Source of the DNA: a virus
Strand: one strand, 5' to 3'
DNA length: 64,000 nucleotides
IMG/VR virus record: IMGVR_UViG_3300042907_001080
Location: 124,001-188,000 of that record
Under the pieces are notes generated by a model. That model was not told where the DNA came from, did no database searches, and was given only the letters and a program-made list of their open reading frames with translations. Positions 11,088 to 20,713 of this stretch are shown here, one piece after another (the first letter of the stretch is position 1; every line of letters starts with the position of its first letter). Made by a program: the position numbers and the translations under genes.

Positions 11088-12890
11088 ATGGCATATGAAG
11101 TCAACAAATTTAACGGTGTATTTTTAACGTCTGTAGCCGACGGCACCATCGACACCAATACCGACCTAAGGCTAGTAGGTAAAAATTACGCAGGTTACGG
11201 CGAAGTGCAGAATGAAAATTTTGTGCACCTATTGGAAAATTTTGCCAATACAACAGCACCACCAAAAGCCATAACCGGACAAATTTGGTTTGATACAGCA
11301 ATTAAAAAACTAAAATTTTATGATGGCGCTAAGTTTAAAACAGCCGGTGGTGCTGAAGCCAGCGCATCAGCACCTAGTGGATTATCTATCGGTGATTTTT
11401 GGTGGGACACAGCGGCTAAACAGTTGTATACATACACCGGGAATGATTTCACACTCATTGGTCCTATAGCTAGTCCCGATCTAGGCACATCAATTATTAG
11501 TCCGGCAGTGGTATATGGAACATTGGCTACTGCAGAAGGTCCTCATACTATACTTAAAGTCATAGCAGACAACAAAACCATAGCTGTGATCAGCAAGACT
11601 GCTTTTACTCTCGACACTAGTAAAAACCCCATTGACGATTTCACAGTGATTAAGAAAGGTGTAACATTAGTAAAATCACAGACTGGTGTTTCTACGGATG
11701 ATTTTACCTTTTGGGGCACCGCAAGCAATGCTACCAAGCTAGGCGGGTTCACCGCTGATCAATATATTAAAACAGGTGAAAGTGCATTTATTTCTGAAGT
11801 GAATTTTGGTGATCCTGGATTTCAATTGGGCGATGGCAACGATCTCAGAGTCAGGGTTGAAAACGGTACTGATGTAATTGTAGAAAATCGTTTAGGCAAT
11901 GATATAACATTTAGGATCACAGTAGACGATGTTATCGATGAGAGAGATATTGCGATTATAAAACGCACAGGCGTAGAACCTGGTATCTCTAATGCATACA
12001 CATTAGGATCAACTACAAAGCGGTGGAGCAATGTTTTTTCTACAGCATTCACCGGTGCATTAACCGGAGCAGTGACCGGAAACACCACAGGAGTTCATAC
12101 AGGTAATGTGTTAGCCAATGACAGTACAGTTCTGATAAACGCTACGACGAAAGAAATAGGATTTGCCGGTGCTAATATTATTGGTACTCTTACTGGGTCA
12201 GTTACTGGGTCTGCGTCAACAGCGGTAAATGCCAGTAAACTAAACAATTTAGATCCGAGTGCTGTTATACCTGGATTAGCAATTTCGACAATAGCTGTGC
12301 GAAACTCCAACGGCGATATATTAGCCAATCAATTTGTAGGTATAGCAGACAACGCTGATAGAACGTTCATCGATAGAACCAACGCAAGAATTGATCCTAC
12401 GTGGGCGGATGGCACAGCCAGCACTCAATATAGAACTGCAAGAATCACAGCCACAGCTTACAGTATAGCAGCTAGAGATGTCAGCGGTAACATCACCGCA
12501 AATATTTTTAATGGCACAGCCACAGCTGCTCGTTATGCAGATTTAGCTGAAAAATATCTTGCTGATAAAGAATACGAAGCAGGAACAGTGATGATAATAG
12601 GTGGAGAAAAAGAAGTTACAGCCGGTGATGTTAATACTCGTGCTATAGGAGTCGTTAGTGCAGATCCTGCTTTTATGATGAACAAAGATCTCGAAGGTGG
12701 GATATATGTTGCTCTCAAAGGAAGGGTTCCATGTAAGGCATACGGTTCAGTAACAAAAGGAGATAGACTGATAGCTGGCCCAAGCGGCACAGCTATGGCA
12801 GCCCACGGTAATTATGCCAATGTGTTTGCAGTTGCTCTAGAATCAACCGGAACACGAACTGGCAATATCATTGAAGTATTGGTGCTGTAA
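11088..12890 (+). CDS. Tail fibre paralogue 4, YADLAE-type C-terminal domain
   Basis: A 600-residue protein. The N-terminal module is closest to the preceding paralogue (MAYEVNKFNGVF, GYGEVQNENFVHLLENFANT, GQIWFD, GDFWWD). The middle has GALTGAVTGNTTGVHTGNV-like repeats. The C-terminus has ARYADLAEKYLADKEYEAGTV and VALKGRVPCKAYGSVTKGD, the same tip-type domain as paralogue 3. Its stop overlaps the next start in TAATG. With its neighbour it looks like a relatively recent duplication whose central shafts have diverged. Confidence 0.87.
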   Translation: MAYEVNKFNGVFLTSVADGTIDTNTDLRLVGKNYAGYGEVQNENFVHLLENFANTTAPPKAITGQIWFDTAIKKLKFYDGAKFKTAGGAEASASAPSGLSIGDFWWDTAAKQLYTYTGNDFTLIGPIASPDLGTSIISPAVVYGTLATAEGPHTILKVIADNKTIAVISKTAFTLDTSKNPIDDFTVIKKGVTLVKSQTGVSTDDFTFWGTASNATKLGGFTADQYIKTGESAFISEVNFGDPGFQLGDGNDLRVRVENGTDVIVENRLGNDITFRITVDDVIDERDIAIIKRTGVEPGISNAYTLGSTTKRWSNVFSTAFTGALTGAVTGNTTGVHTGNVLANDSTVLINATTKEIGFAGANIIGTLTGSVTGSASTAVNASKLNNLDPSAVIPGLAISTIAVRNSNGDILANQFVGIADNADRTFIDRTNARIDPTWADGTASTQYRTARITATAYSIAARDVSGNITANIFNGTATAARYADLAEKYLADKEYEAGTVMIIGGEKEVTAGDVNTRAIGVVSADPAFMMNKDLEGGIYVALKGRVPCKAYGSVTKGDRLIAGPSGTAMAAHGNYANVFAVALESTGTRTGNIIEVLVL

Positions 12891-13792
12891 TGACTAGCGG
12901 AACACAAATATTTGCTTCGCAGTATGTGGCCATACAGGACAAGGCCGAATCTTTGTTAGGCATAGGATCTGCTACTAGGGGATATGGGCAAGCAGTGCAA
13001 TCTTCGGATGTCTTCATCGGCAACTCGATCACCAAAGCACAGTGGGATCTATTGAGATTTGATATCATCAATATAAGATTACATCAAGACGGTGTGATGC
13101 CCAATGTGGTGCAAGTTAATGTCGGCGATGCAATTGGATTTGGACCAAGTTCTCCAAATACCAATTACGATATATTGTTAGAACAGGCTATTACAAATAG
13201 ATTCAATCTTGCCGACAATCAATCCGTAGTCTCAGCTAAAGCCACACAGACATTCAGTTCTCCGTGGACAACACAAGCCCAGACAGTATTGACCTGTAAC
13301 TTTGCTGATGCTACCACAGCCAGATATTTTTTCAATAGTGGTGGAAAAATCAGAATTACATCGGCGTTGACAGCTGGTGTATCAACCGCGCAGGTTACAG
13401 CTTGGGTAAACTTTTTGAACAGTGTTGGAACACGAAGCTTTGGTGCCGGCACGGATCCTACAGTTAATTACTACACTCTGACAAATTCTTATCAGACATT
13501 CTATCAAGATTCTCTCAGCAGCCCTTATTCTGCAAATAATTATAGACTTGAAGCCAAGACCGATGTAGCAAATAACTCCACAGGAACAGCTACGCAAGTT
13601 CAGATACGTATTACACTGACAGACACGTATACTGATCCTGGACCAGAACCTAGTCCACCTCCAGGAGATTCTGTATCGGGCACGTTGACAGTAAATGTGG
13701 CAGAAGTCAAAGCTTCTGGACTGCTACAGCCATCAGGCAATTTTACAGTTACAGGACCGACATATTCACTTTCAAGCATTGTAGCATCATAA
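12890..13792 (+). CDS. Conserved virion-type protein, paralogue A
   Basis: A 300-residue protein paralogous to the next gene. Shared features are an N-terminal segment ending GYGQ, the motif W..LRFDIINxxxH, then TTNRF / ITNRF, RYFFNSGGKIRI (RYWFNSGGKIRI in the paralogue) and a Pro-rich hinge followed by GTLTVNV. No signal peptide or membrane segment is visible. It is translationally coupled to the last fibre gene by a one-base TAATG overlap, so it is probably a virion component or fibre-associated factor. I do not recognise a named family. Confidence 0.75.
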   Translation: MTSGTQIFASQYVAIQDKAESLLGIGSATRGYGQAVQSSDVFIGNSITKAQWDLLRFDIINIRLHQDGVMPNVVQVNVGDAIGFGPSSPNTNYDILLEQAITNRFNLADNQSVVSAKATQTFSSPWTTQAQTVLTCNFADATTARYFFNSGGKIRITSALTAGVSTAQVTAWVNFLNSVGTRSFGAGTDPTVNYYTLTNSYQTFYQDSLSSPYSANNYRLEAKTDVANNSTGTATQVQIRITLTDTYTDPGPEPSPPPGDSVSGTLTVNVAEVKASGLLQPSGNFTVTGPTYSLSSIVAS

Positions 13793-13808
13793 TCTCTTAA
13801 ATATTCTC

Positions 13809-14789
13809 ATGCCAGCTGTTAACAGTACAATAGTCCAAGCAGACTACAATTCGATAAGAAACAAAATCGTTGCTGTGTTAGGCAACGGCAGTGGAAACTC
13901 TGGATATGGTCAACAGGTCAGAATAGTCTCTACAGAAGTTCTTGAAGGACAACGAGTCACCATTAACGAATGGGCAAATCTACGATTTGACATCATCAAT
14001 GCCTACAAGCACATCAACGGATCTAATCCGACTACGGCTGTGGTCGCAGACGGTGATACTATTAGATATACCAGTTCATTTACTCCTGATACCGGAACTC
14101 TCGACGTACCGCAAAAGCAATATGATGATTGGGCCGATAATATCACAACTAATAGATTTACGATAGCCACTAGTGAATCAGCTACCACAGCAGCGACCAC
14201 ATCAAGCAGAACCGGAGCATGGATCAGCCAGTGTGAATGCGTCATACAGTTTTATTGGACCAATGCCAATGATGCTAGATACTGGTTCAATAGTGGCGGT
14301 AAAATTAGGATCAGTGCGAGTCGAACCGGTGGGGTGCTTGGCACCCAGCAAAACACTAGTTGGACTAGTCTTCTCAGTGCTGCAGGTACACAGAACTTTG
14401 GCGGTGCTGTGCCTAGTGCAGGAACTTCTCCTAACGATGGCACCAATTGGTATAAAACCACTAATACTTTTCAAACATTTTATACAGCCACAGCCAGTAG
14501 CCCTTACGGATCTAACAACTATCGATTACAAGCTAGATGTGTTGATGTACCTTCGAACAGCGGAGGCACATCGGCTAGCGGTGAAATACGAGTGTTGTTC
14601 ACAGACGGATACACCGACTCGGGTGCAATAGGTCCTCCGTTTTTAAACCCACCCCCGGGTGATGACATAGATGGTACTCTCACAGTGAGTGTTTCGACAT
14701 TATTTGCCACGGGTATCATGGCTCCTAGCAGCGCAGTATTCACCGTAACTCAACCCACAGTTTCTATTGGGGCTGTCACTGGCTCGTAA
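13809..14789 (+). CDS. Conserved virion-type protein, paralogue B
   Basis: A 326-residue paralogue of the preceding gene. It has the same block order: GYGQQV, WANLRFDIINAYKHI, ITTNRF, ARYWFNSGGKIRISAS, SSPYGSNNYRLQA, a Pro-rich hinge and DIDGTLTVSV. CTTAAATA just upstream is a weak late-box variant. The two genes are a tandem duplication with substantial divergence. A structural role is inferred only from position at the end of the fibre block. Confidence 0.75.
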   Translation: MPAVNSTIVQADYNSIRNKIVAVLGNGSGNSGYGQQVRIVSTEVLEGQRVTINEWANLRFDIINAYKHINGSNPTTAVVADGDTIRYTSSFTPDTGTLDVPQKQYDDWADNITTNRFTIATSESATTAATTSSRTGAWISQCECVIQFYWTNANDARYWFNSGGKIRISASRTGGVLGTQQNTSWTSLLSAAGTQNFGGAVPSAGTSPNDGTNWYKTTNTFQTFYTATASSPYGSNNYRLQARCVDVPSNSGGTSASGEIRVLFTDGYTDSGAIGPPFLNPPPGDDIDGTLTVSVSTLFATGIMAPSSAVFTVTQPTVSIGAVTGS

Positions 14790-14813
14790 TTTATTTCACA
14801 CCACATAGTTCTC

Positions 14814-14821
14814 TATAAATA
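14814..14821 (+). promoter_or_regulatory. Late promoter TATAAATA
   Basis: An exact match to the T4-type late promoter octamer, in a 59-base intergenic gap. It is followed 18 bases later by a strong ribosome site (AAGGAG) and the ATG at 14849. T4-like late promoters consist of little more than this -10-like octamer, so the match is meaningful. It would drive the gene at 14849 and possibly the glycosyltransferases beyond. Confidence 0.7.
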
Positions 14822-14848
14822 AACTACGCAGTTTATCAAGGAGAACTC

Positions 14849-15199
14849 ATGAACGCACAGTTAAAAGCTGTATTGGATTTTGCCAATTATCAGCAGACTT
14901 TTTCAATCCACAAAAAAATTCTCAAAGAACGCACAGCTGCCAAACTGATGTACGGTTTCTCCGGCGGGCTGTTTGCCATTGATAGAAATCTGTTGACATT
15001 TGTTGAAATGCTGTGTAGCAAAGGCAGAGTTTCTGGAACGGTGCTGTTAGACGTCAATGAAAATCCCATATTGATAGAAAATCTAGAAGCTTTTCGTGAT
15101 GAAATCTTCAGCAGATATTTCGAAGTCACTAATGAATACTTTCAAGAATTTGATAAAATCAAGAAATCTAGATCTGTAGAAAAACTTATCACACAATGA
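14849..15199 (+). CDS. Small conserved phage protein, function unknown
   Basis: A 116-residue soluble protein with a strong AAGGAG ribosome site and its own late promoter. Mixed helical and strand composition, no Cys motif (two Cys in all), no signal peptide. Blocks such as DFANYQQTFSI, KLMYGFSGGLFAID and TFVEML look like those of a conserved T4-like marine phage family, but I cannot name it. Its stop overlaps the next start by four bases (ATGA), coupling it to the glycosyltransferase that follows. Confidence 0.75.
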   Translation: MNAQLKAVLDFANYQQTFSIHKKILKERTAAKLMYGFSGGLFAIDRNLLTFVEMLCSKGRVSGTVLLDVNENPILIENLEAFRDEIFSRYFEVTNEYFQEFDKIKKSRSVEKLITQ

Positions 15200-16056
15200 C
15201 CAATGGCATTTTAATTTTCGCACACAATAATCGTGAAGTAGATTATGGATTATTAGCAGTGATCAGCGGCGGTCTTGCAAAAAAACATCTTAATGTTCCA
15301 GTTTCATTGGTCACAGATCTCAGCACCAAGGAATGGTTGATTGAATCACATACATGGCAGCAGGTTGAAACAGTATTCGAGCATGTGATAATTGTAGATA
15401 AACCTGTCACAGATAATCAACGTGGATTACACGACGGTGTAATCAATAAAAAAATACCATTTTGTAATACCAATAGACACTCTGTATGGGACCTCACACC
15501 CTACGATAGAACGCTACTGATAGACAGCGATTTTTTGATATTCAGTGATAATCTAAACAAATATTGGAATGTGGAAGCTGACGTAATGATAGGTGATTCG
15601 ATCAACGATATCTACAGTGAAGAAAGATTAGGCTACCTTGATAGATATGTCTGTGAAACCAGCTGTAAAATGTATTGGGCAACCACAGTGATGTTCACGA
15701 AAAATCCACAATCTAAACTGTTTTTTGATACTGTGAATTTAGTCAAAGAAAATTACAAGCACTATGCTGATGTCTTCCGATTCGATCACAGACAATATCG
15801 AAATGACATAGCGTTTAGTGTTGCCAAACACATGCTAGATGGATTTGAGAACATGCACACACCAACACTCCCACCCGTGTTATCAGTCATGGACAAAGAC
15901 ATACTCACTGCTGTCGACAAAGACAAATTAACATTCTTGATTGATCATCGATTAGATGCCACATATTGTGCAGCATCTGTGACTGGAGTTGATATACATG
16001 TGATGAATAAACAAAGTATATTGAGACATCGACAACAGTTAATGGAGTTGATATGA
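15196..16056 (+). CDS. GT-A-like glycosyltransferase
   Basis: A 286-residue protein resembling GT8-type retaining glycosyltransferases. Near the N-terminus is ILIFAHNN followed by a segment that would bind nucleotide-sugar. The metal-binding DxD is at residues 110-112 (LLIDSDFLIF). The region around 245-285 (FLIDHRLDATYCAAS, DIHVMNK) probably completes the active site. No membrane segment is present, so it acts in the cytoplasm. It is linked by ATGA overlaps to genes on both sides. Target unknown: fibre proteins just upstream, host surface sugars or a small molecule are all possible. Confidence 0.72.
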   Translation: MTNGILIFAHNNREVDYGLLAVISGGLAKKHLNVPVSLVTDLSTKEWLIESHTWQQVETVFEHVIIVDKPVTDNQRGLHDGVINKKIPFCNTNRHSVWDLTPYDRTLLIDSDFLIFSDNLNKYWNVEADVMIGDSINDIYSEERLGYLDRYVCETSCKMYWATTVMFTKNPQSKLFFDTVNLVKENYKHYADVFRFDHRQYRNDIAFSVAKHMLDGFENMHTPTLPPVLSVMDKDILTAVDKDKLTFLIDHRLDATYCAASVTGVDIHVMNKQSILRHRQQLMELI

Positions 16057-16892
16057 ACTTTGGATATCTGTTGTTTGTAGCACACTATGATGACATTGAT
16101 TATCTCAAGTGCGCCTATGCTCTAGCTTTGAGTATAAAAACCACTCAAAAACCAGGGTATGACAGGGTGGCACTGGTAATTGACAACAAAGAATCACTTG
16201 CAAAATTATCAAGTCCGTGGGTGTTTGACACAGTGATCGAATGGGACCAAGAGAAATATTGGGATGGCAGATCATGGATGGACCAACTGTCTCCGTTTGA
16301 TCACACAGTATGCCTTGATGCTGATATGTTATTCCTACGAGATTACAGTCATTGGATTGATTATTTTATTGCCAACAGCGAATTGTATGTGGCCAATCAG
16401 GTCTATACCTATAGAGGCGAAACAATCACAGATCGCACATATAGAAAAACCTTTGACAGAAATTGTCTGCCGGATTTATACTCCATGTGGACTTTTTTCT
16501 CTAAAGGATCTGTGCTATGCCAAGAATTTTTTGAATTAGGTCGACAGATTATAAAAAATCCCCGCGAATTCGCCAATCAGTTTTTAAGTGAACACAGGCC
16601 TAAGGTAATTGGCACAGATGAAGCATTCGCATTGGCTGCTAACATACTAGACATCACTGACGACATTGCCTACGATTTACCATTTCCTCGAGTAGTGCAT
16701 ATGAAACCAATGCTGCAAAAATGGCCATGGCCGGCTGATACTTGGAGCGATCATGTGGGATTTTATCTTAATGCAGACGCTAGACTAAAGATAGGAAATT
16801 TTCAACAGAATGATATTGTGCATTACGTAGAGAAAAATTTAATCACAAATGAGTGTATACATATCTTGGAGACTAAAGCATGGAAACTATAG
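16053..16892 (+). CDS. GT-A-like glycosyltransferase
   Basis: A 279-residue protein with the same general fold signature as the gene before it. It has a start like GYLLFVAHYDDIDYLKCAYALALSIK, then VALVIDN, then a DxD at residues 89-91 (VCLDADMLFL). Later blocks include YSMWTFFSKGS and GTDEAFALAANI, which match GT8-like layouts in which an acceptor-site Asp follows. Cytoplasmic, no signal peptide. It is the second gene of a coupled glycosyltransferase series. Substrate is not predictable. Confidence 0.72.
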   Translation: MNFGYLLFVAHYDDIDYLKCAYALALSIKTTQKPGYDRVALVIDNKESLAKLSSPWVFDTVIEWDQEKYWDGRSWMDQLSPFDHTVCLDADMLFLRDYSHWIDYFIANSELYVANQVYTYRGETITDRTYRKTFDRNCLPDLYSMWTFFSKGSVLCQEFFELGRQIIKNPREFANQFLSEHRPKVIGTDEAFALAANILDITDDIAYDLPFPRVVHMKPMLQKWPWPADTWSDHVGFYLNADARLKIGNFQQNDIVHYVEKNLITNECIHILETKAWKL

Positions 16893-17497
16893 AAGATTTT
16901 GATAAATGGCTGAGAGAATACAAGCCACCAATTACACAGTATGTAGCGGTGTTTGATCCAAATACGGGTCAAGTTATCAGCGTGGGGCCAGATCATGCTT
17001 TTGCAGATCAAAAACATATAGTGCAGATATCACAAGAAATTGCTGAATCCATAATCACAGCTGAAATACAGATACACAACTGTCAAATAAATGTAGAGTC
17101 AGGACAGTTAGACATAGCTGAAAAAAAGACACTAAACAAATTAGATGATGTGTTGCATAGAATTCCTGATATCAAATATTCAGATCAAATTGAATCGGAT
17201 ATACATATAACATATAATTCAAAAAACAAATATTTGAAAATTCAACTGTCTACAGAATACGGCGGAACCAAAAAATACAAAGGCAACGACGGAACAAGAA
17301 AATTTATTTGGGATGGTAGCACCGATCTGGATTTTTTAATCACAGATTACAACGATCCCAACTTGATTTTTCAGATGTTTTCTGTTAAACTAAATGAACT
17401 AATAGGGCATAATGTAACAATTAAAAATATTGACTATGATAAGTTTAGTGTGTATACAAGACGCCTATTTAAAAATTATGTGATTGAATATAAATGA
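16880..17497 (+). CDS. Hypothetical protein in glycosyltransferase cluster
   Basis: A 205-residue protein overlapping the preceding gene by 13 bases and the next by 4 bases, so it belongs to the same operon. The N-terminal block (ITQYVAVFDPNTGQVISVGPDHAF) resembles small beta domains found near phage fibre or tail proteins; the rest is helical and polar. No catalytic motif is visible. It could be a scaffold or acceptor protein for the surrounding enzymes, but nothing in the sequence proves this. Confidence 0.65.
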   Translation: METIEDFDKWLREYKPPITQYVAVFDPNTGQVISVGPDHAFADQKHIVQISQEIAESIITAEIQIHNCQINVESGQLDIAEKKTLNKLDDVLHRIPDIKYSDQIESDIHITYNSKNKYLKIQLSTEYGGTKKYKGNDGTRKFIWDGSTDLDFLITDYNDPNLIFQMFSVKLNELIGHNVTIKNIDYDKFSVYTRRLFKNYVIEYK

Positions 17498-18411
17498 AAG
17501 TAATTGAATTTGATGTAGTTTTTTTAAGTTACGACGAACCTAACGCAGATCTGCATTATGCTGACTTGTGTAATAAAGTACCTTGGGCTAAACGTATTCA
17601 CGGAGTCAAAGGATCAGACCACGCCCATAAAGCCGCAGCAGAAGCCAGTGAAACAGATTGGTTTATCACTGTTGATGCTGATAATATTGTAGATCCTAGA
17701 TTTTTTAATATCGACCTTGACATGAGTGATCCCAAGATACAGGTCTATGGTTGGTGCGGCCGCAATGCAATTAATGGTCTTCGATATGGCAACGGTGGAT
17801 TGAAAATCTGGCGTAAAGATTTTGTTCTTAACATGAAAACGCATGAAAACTCCAACAGTGATCGCGGCCAAGTAGACTTTTGTTGGGAAGATGGGTATAG
17901 AAATTTTCCATTGACGTTCAGTGAAAGCGTTATCACAGGATCACCATTCCAAGCATGGAGAGCAGGATTCCGTGAAGGTGTTAAGATGACTTTGCTAGAC
18001 GGGGTCAAAGTTCCTCCTATGGAAATTAAAGAACGCATATGGTGGCACAATATCCATAGACTGCGCATGTGGTCAACTGTGGGTGCTCACGAAGAAAACG
18101 GAATTTATGCAGTATATGGTGCTAGATTAGGAACATGGATGGCTAATTGCACACAGTGGAATTATGTCGATGTTCGAGATTTTGAAATACTCAGAGATAT
18201 ATGGAATCAATACGGTAAACCGTATGAAGATGTAAACGGTGATGGTCTAGTAGATGAGATTAAAAATTTAGGCGAAAAAATAAAAATGAGTTTGGGATTA
18301 GATTGGCCGTTTCTTGATGCGCAGCAAAGTAAATTTACTTTAGATTTGTATAATGAAACCATGAATCTCAACGACACTTATTTTAAGATGCCGGTGCCAG
18401 CCAATGTATGA
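17494..18411 (+). CDS. GT-A-like glycosyltransferase (DVVFLSYDEPNAD family)
   Basis: A 305-residue protein with a GT2-like layout: DVVFLSYDEPNAD at residues 7-19, HGVKGSDHAH at 36-45, and TVDADN at 59-64 as the DxD. Later come RNAINGLRYGNGGLKIW, an aromatic acceptor-side block (WWHNIHRLRMWSTVG) and an EF-hand-like DVNGDGLVDE near residue 248. The same glycosyltransferase domain is repeated at the C-terminus of the next gene, where HGVKG, DGD and YGNGGVKL align. Cytoplasmic. It overlaps the next gene by eight bases. Acceptor unknown. Confidence 0.72.
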   Translation: MKVIEFDVVFLSYDEPNADLHYADLCNKVPWAKRIHGVKGSDHAHKAAAEASETDWFITVDADNIVDPRFFNIDLDMSDPKIQVYGWCGRNAINGLRYGNGGLKIWRKDFVLNMKTHENSNSDRGQVDFCWEDGYRNFPLTFSESVITGSPFQAWRAGFREGVKMTLLDGVKVPPMEIKERIWWHNIHRLRMWSTVGAHEENGIYAVYGARLGTWMANCTQWNYVDVRDFEILRDIWNQYGKPYEDVNGDGLVDEIKNLGEKIKMSLGLDWPFLDAQQSKFTLDLYNETMNLNDTYFKMPVPANV

Positions 18412-20713
18412 TATTTTTTATGTTTCAAAAGGCGAAGGAAATACTAAAGATTGGAATGCAATAAAGTCTAGGTATCCCCTTGCTCAAAAATTAACAAACA
18501 TAAAGTCTTACGAAGAAATTCGATCTAAATCTTTTACAAAAATGTTCTGGGTAATCTGGGACGATATAAATCTTACAGAATTTAATTTATTAGATTATAA
18601 AGCCACTAAGTGGGATGACATGTATGTTCACGTTTTTAAAAACGGAGAACACTATGATGGTATTTGTTTGTTTCCTAAATCGTTGACGATTTCTCAGCGT
18701 GAATTTCATCATAGATTTTTTACAGCTAAAAAAGAAATTGATATTGTTGCTAGTATTCCAAAACAATATAAAACATACAGTCCTAATACATTCAACGAAT
18801 ACCAACACATAACCGACGACATGTTTTGGCTAGTATGGCCAGAAGTTACTGTAACTGACAAATCAATTTTTGACATATATTTTAGTCATCATAATAGTTA
18901 TGACCGCAGAGAAAATCATGTATTTAAAAATCTCTGCAATAGTGTTGAATCTTATCTCAGCGGAGTAATCCTTTGCAGCAAATATAAACCTTTATCAAAT
19001 CGAGAGTTTGATAAACAGTATGCTGTAGATAAAAAAGAGCACAACAAAGTTGTCAGCAAATATCAATACCCAGTTTATAAAATTAATTCTTATGCTGATT
19101 ATTTAGAGATTATTGACAATGAAAAACAACAAATGTTTTGGTGTCAGTGGCCTAGTATAGAAATTATTGACGATACAATATTTGATTTTTATCTTGATCC
19201 TAACAATGGTGCATTAGATTATGATAGGCAAGAAAATCATGTATTTAAAAATTTATGCAATGATAAAGAATCATATCTAAGCGGAGTTGTTTTATTTTCT
19301 AAATCTAAAATTATTTCTAAGAAAGAATTTGATAGAAAATATTTAATTGACAAAAAAGAACATACCCGCATAGTTAGTAGGTATAGATATAATCGATACA
19401 ATATTTCCAGTTACGAAGAATATAAACAAATTATAGAAACAGAAACTCAACCTTTATTCTGGGGTATCTGGCCCGAAATAGCTGTTACAGATAATTCTGT
19501 TTTTGATTTATATTTTGATCCCAATGACGGAAAATACGATCAAGATAGAAAAACAAATCATATGTTTAAAAATTTGTGTAACGATAAAGAAACTTATCTT
19601 TGTGGATTAGTATTGTTTTCAACAACACAAGTTATTTCACAGAAAGAATTTAATAGAAGATATTTAATAGATAAAAAAGAACATGCAGAAGTTGTAAGCC
19701 GTTACAGATATAATAGATATGTGTTATCGTCATATGACGAGTATACCGACATTGTTAAAAAAGAAACCCAACCACTATTTTGGGGAATCTGGCCCGAAAT
19801 AGATATTATCGACGAATCGATATTTGATTTATATTTTGATCCCAATGACGGAAAATACGAACACGATCGAAAAGAAAATCATACATTTAAACACTTATTC
19901 AATGAAAAAGAAATTTTTGTTAACGGTGTAGTGTTATTGTCTAAAGATAAAATAATTGGTCAAAGAGAATTTAAACACAGATTTTTAATTGAGAAAAAAG
20001 AACATGATAGATTAGTATCTAAACATTCTTTATATGATGTTGTTTTTATTTCTTATAACGAACCCAATGCCGATGAAAACTGTAACAAGTTATTAGAAAT
20101 GTGTCCAAGAGCAAAACGTATTCACGGAGTTAAAGGAATTCACCAGGCGCATATACAAGCAGCTAAAATGTGCAATACTGACATGATATGGATCGTTGAC
20201 GGTGATGCTATTGTCGAAAATGATTTTAATTTTAATTTAGTTATGAGTAGTTACGACATAGACTGTGTTCATGTTTGGAAAAGCCGCAATCCTATTAACA
20301 ATCTAGAATACGGCAACGGAGGTGTTAAGTTATTACCAAGACAATTAACAATATCTGTTGATGTTAATTCGCCCGATATGACCACTAGCATATCGAAAAA
20401 ATTTAAAGCTATGAATACTGTGTCTAACACGAATTCATTTAACACAGATGAATTTGCTACATGGAGATCAGCATTTAGAGAATGTTGTAAACTAGCTAGT
20501 CGTGTAATCGAAAGACAATACGAGGAAGAAACTACACATCGTTTAGATGTATGGTGCTCAGTTGGTGTTGATAAACTATTTGGCAAATATGCAATTAAAG
20601 GTGCTCAGGCAGGTAGAGAATACGGCGAAACTAACAAAAACAATCCAGAGGCCCTTAAGAAAATTAATGACTTTGATTGGTTAAAGGAACAGTTCAGTGG
20701 AATACAATCGTAA
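18404..20713 (+). CDS. Repeat-containing protein fused to a C-terminal glycosyltransferase domain
   Basis: A 769-residue protein. An N-terminal divergent copy (about residues 1-122) is followed by four clearer repeats of 100-108 residues (about 123-222, 224-331, 332-438 and 439-541). Each repeat contains a block like PLFWGIWPEI, then FDLYFDPNDG, FKNLCNDKE, and a tail like KKEHxxxVSRYRYN. Residues 543-769 are a glycosyltransferase domain homologous to the preceding gene (DVVFISYNEPNAD, HGVKG, VDGD at 598-601, YGNGGVKL). Repeats 3 and 4 share an exact 38-bp DNA stretch, so duplication or gene conversion is recent. The repeats may bind the acceptor or position the enzyme; that is inference. Confidence 0.72.
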   Translation: MYDIFYVSKGEGNTKDWNAIKSRYPLAQKLTNIKSYEEIRSKSFTKMFWVIWDDINLTEFNLLDYKATKWDDMYVHVFKNGEHYDGICLFPKSLTISQREFHHRFFTAKKEIDIVASIPKQYKTYSPNTFNEYQHITDDMFWLVWPEVTVTDKSIFDIYFSHHNSYDRRENHVFKNLCNSVESYLSGVILCSKYKPLSNREFDKQYAVDKKEHNKVVSKYQYPVYKINSYADYLEIIDNEKQQMFWCQWPSIEIIDDTIFDFYLDPNNGALDYDRQENHVFKNLCNDKESYLSGVVLFSKSKIISKKEFDRKYLIDKKEHTRIVSRYRYNRYNISSYEEYKQIIETETQPLFWGIWPEIAVTDNSVFDLYFDPNDGKYDQDRKTNHMFKNLCNDKETYLCGLVLFSTTQVISQKEFNRRYLIDKKEHAEVVSRYRYNRYVLSSYDEYTDIVKKETQPLFWGIWPEIDIIDESIFDLYFDPNDGKYEHDRKENHTFKHLFNEKEIFVNGVVLLSKDKIIGQREFKHRFLIEKKEHDRLVSKHSLYDVVFISYNEPNADENCNKLLEMCPRAKRIHGVKGIHQAHIQAAKMCNTDMIWIVDGDAIVENDFNFNLVMSSYDIDCVHVWKSRNPINNLEYGNGGVKLLPRQLTISVDVNSPDMTTSISKKFKAMNTVSNTNSFNTDEFATWRSAFRECCKLASRVIERQYEEETTHRLDVWCSVGVDKLFGKYAIKGAQAGREYGETNKNNPEALKKINDFDWLKEQFSGIQS
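19502..19539 (+). repeat. Exact 38-bp repeat, copy 1
   Basis: Identical base for base to 19823-19860, 321 bp away (107 codons, one protein-repeat unit). Both copies lie in frame inside the same gene and encode FDLYFDPNDGKY. Confidence 0.9.
19823..19860 (+). repeat. Exact 38-bp repeat, copy 2
   Basis: Second copy of the in-frame repeat at 19502-19539. The spacing equals one protein repeat, so unequal recombination between copies would delete or add a whole repeat without a frameshift. Confidence 0.9.

Noticed and set aside
14173-14631. Second long frame (152 codons) on the plus strand inside the gene at 13809
   Set aside because: It has no ribosome site and no recognisable domain, and lies wholly within a gene with clear paralogy to its neighbour.
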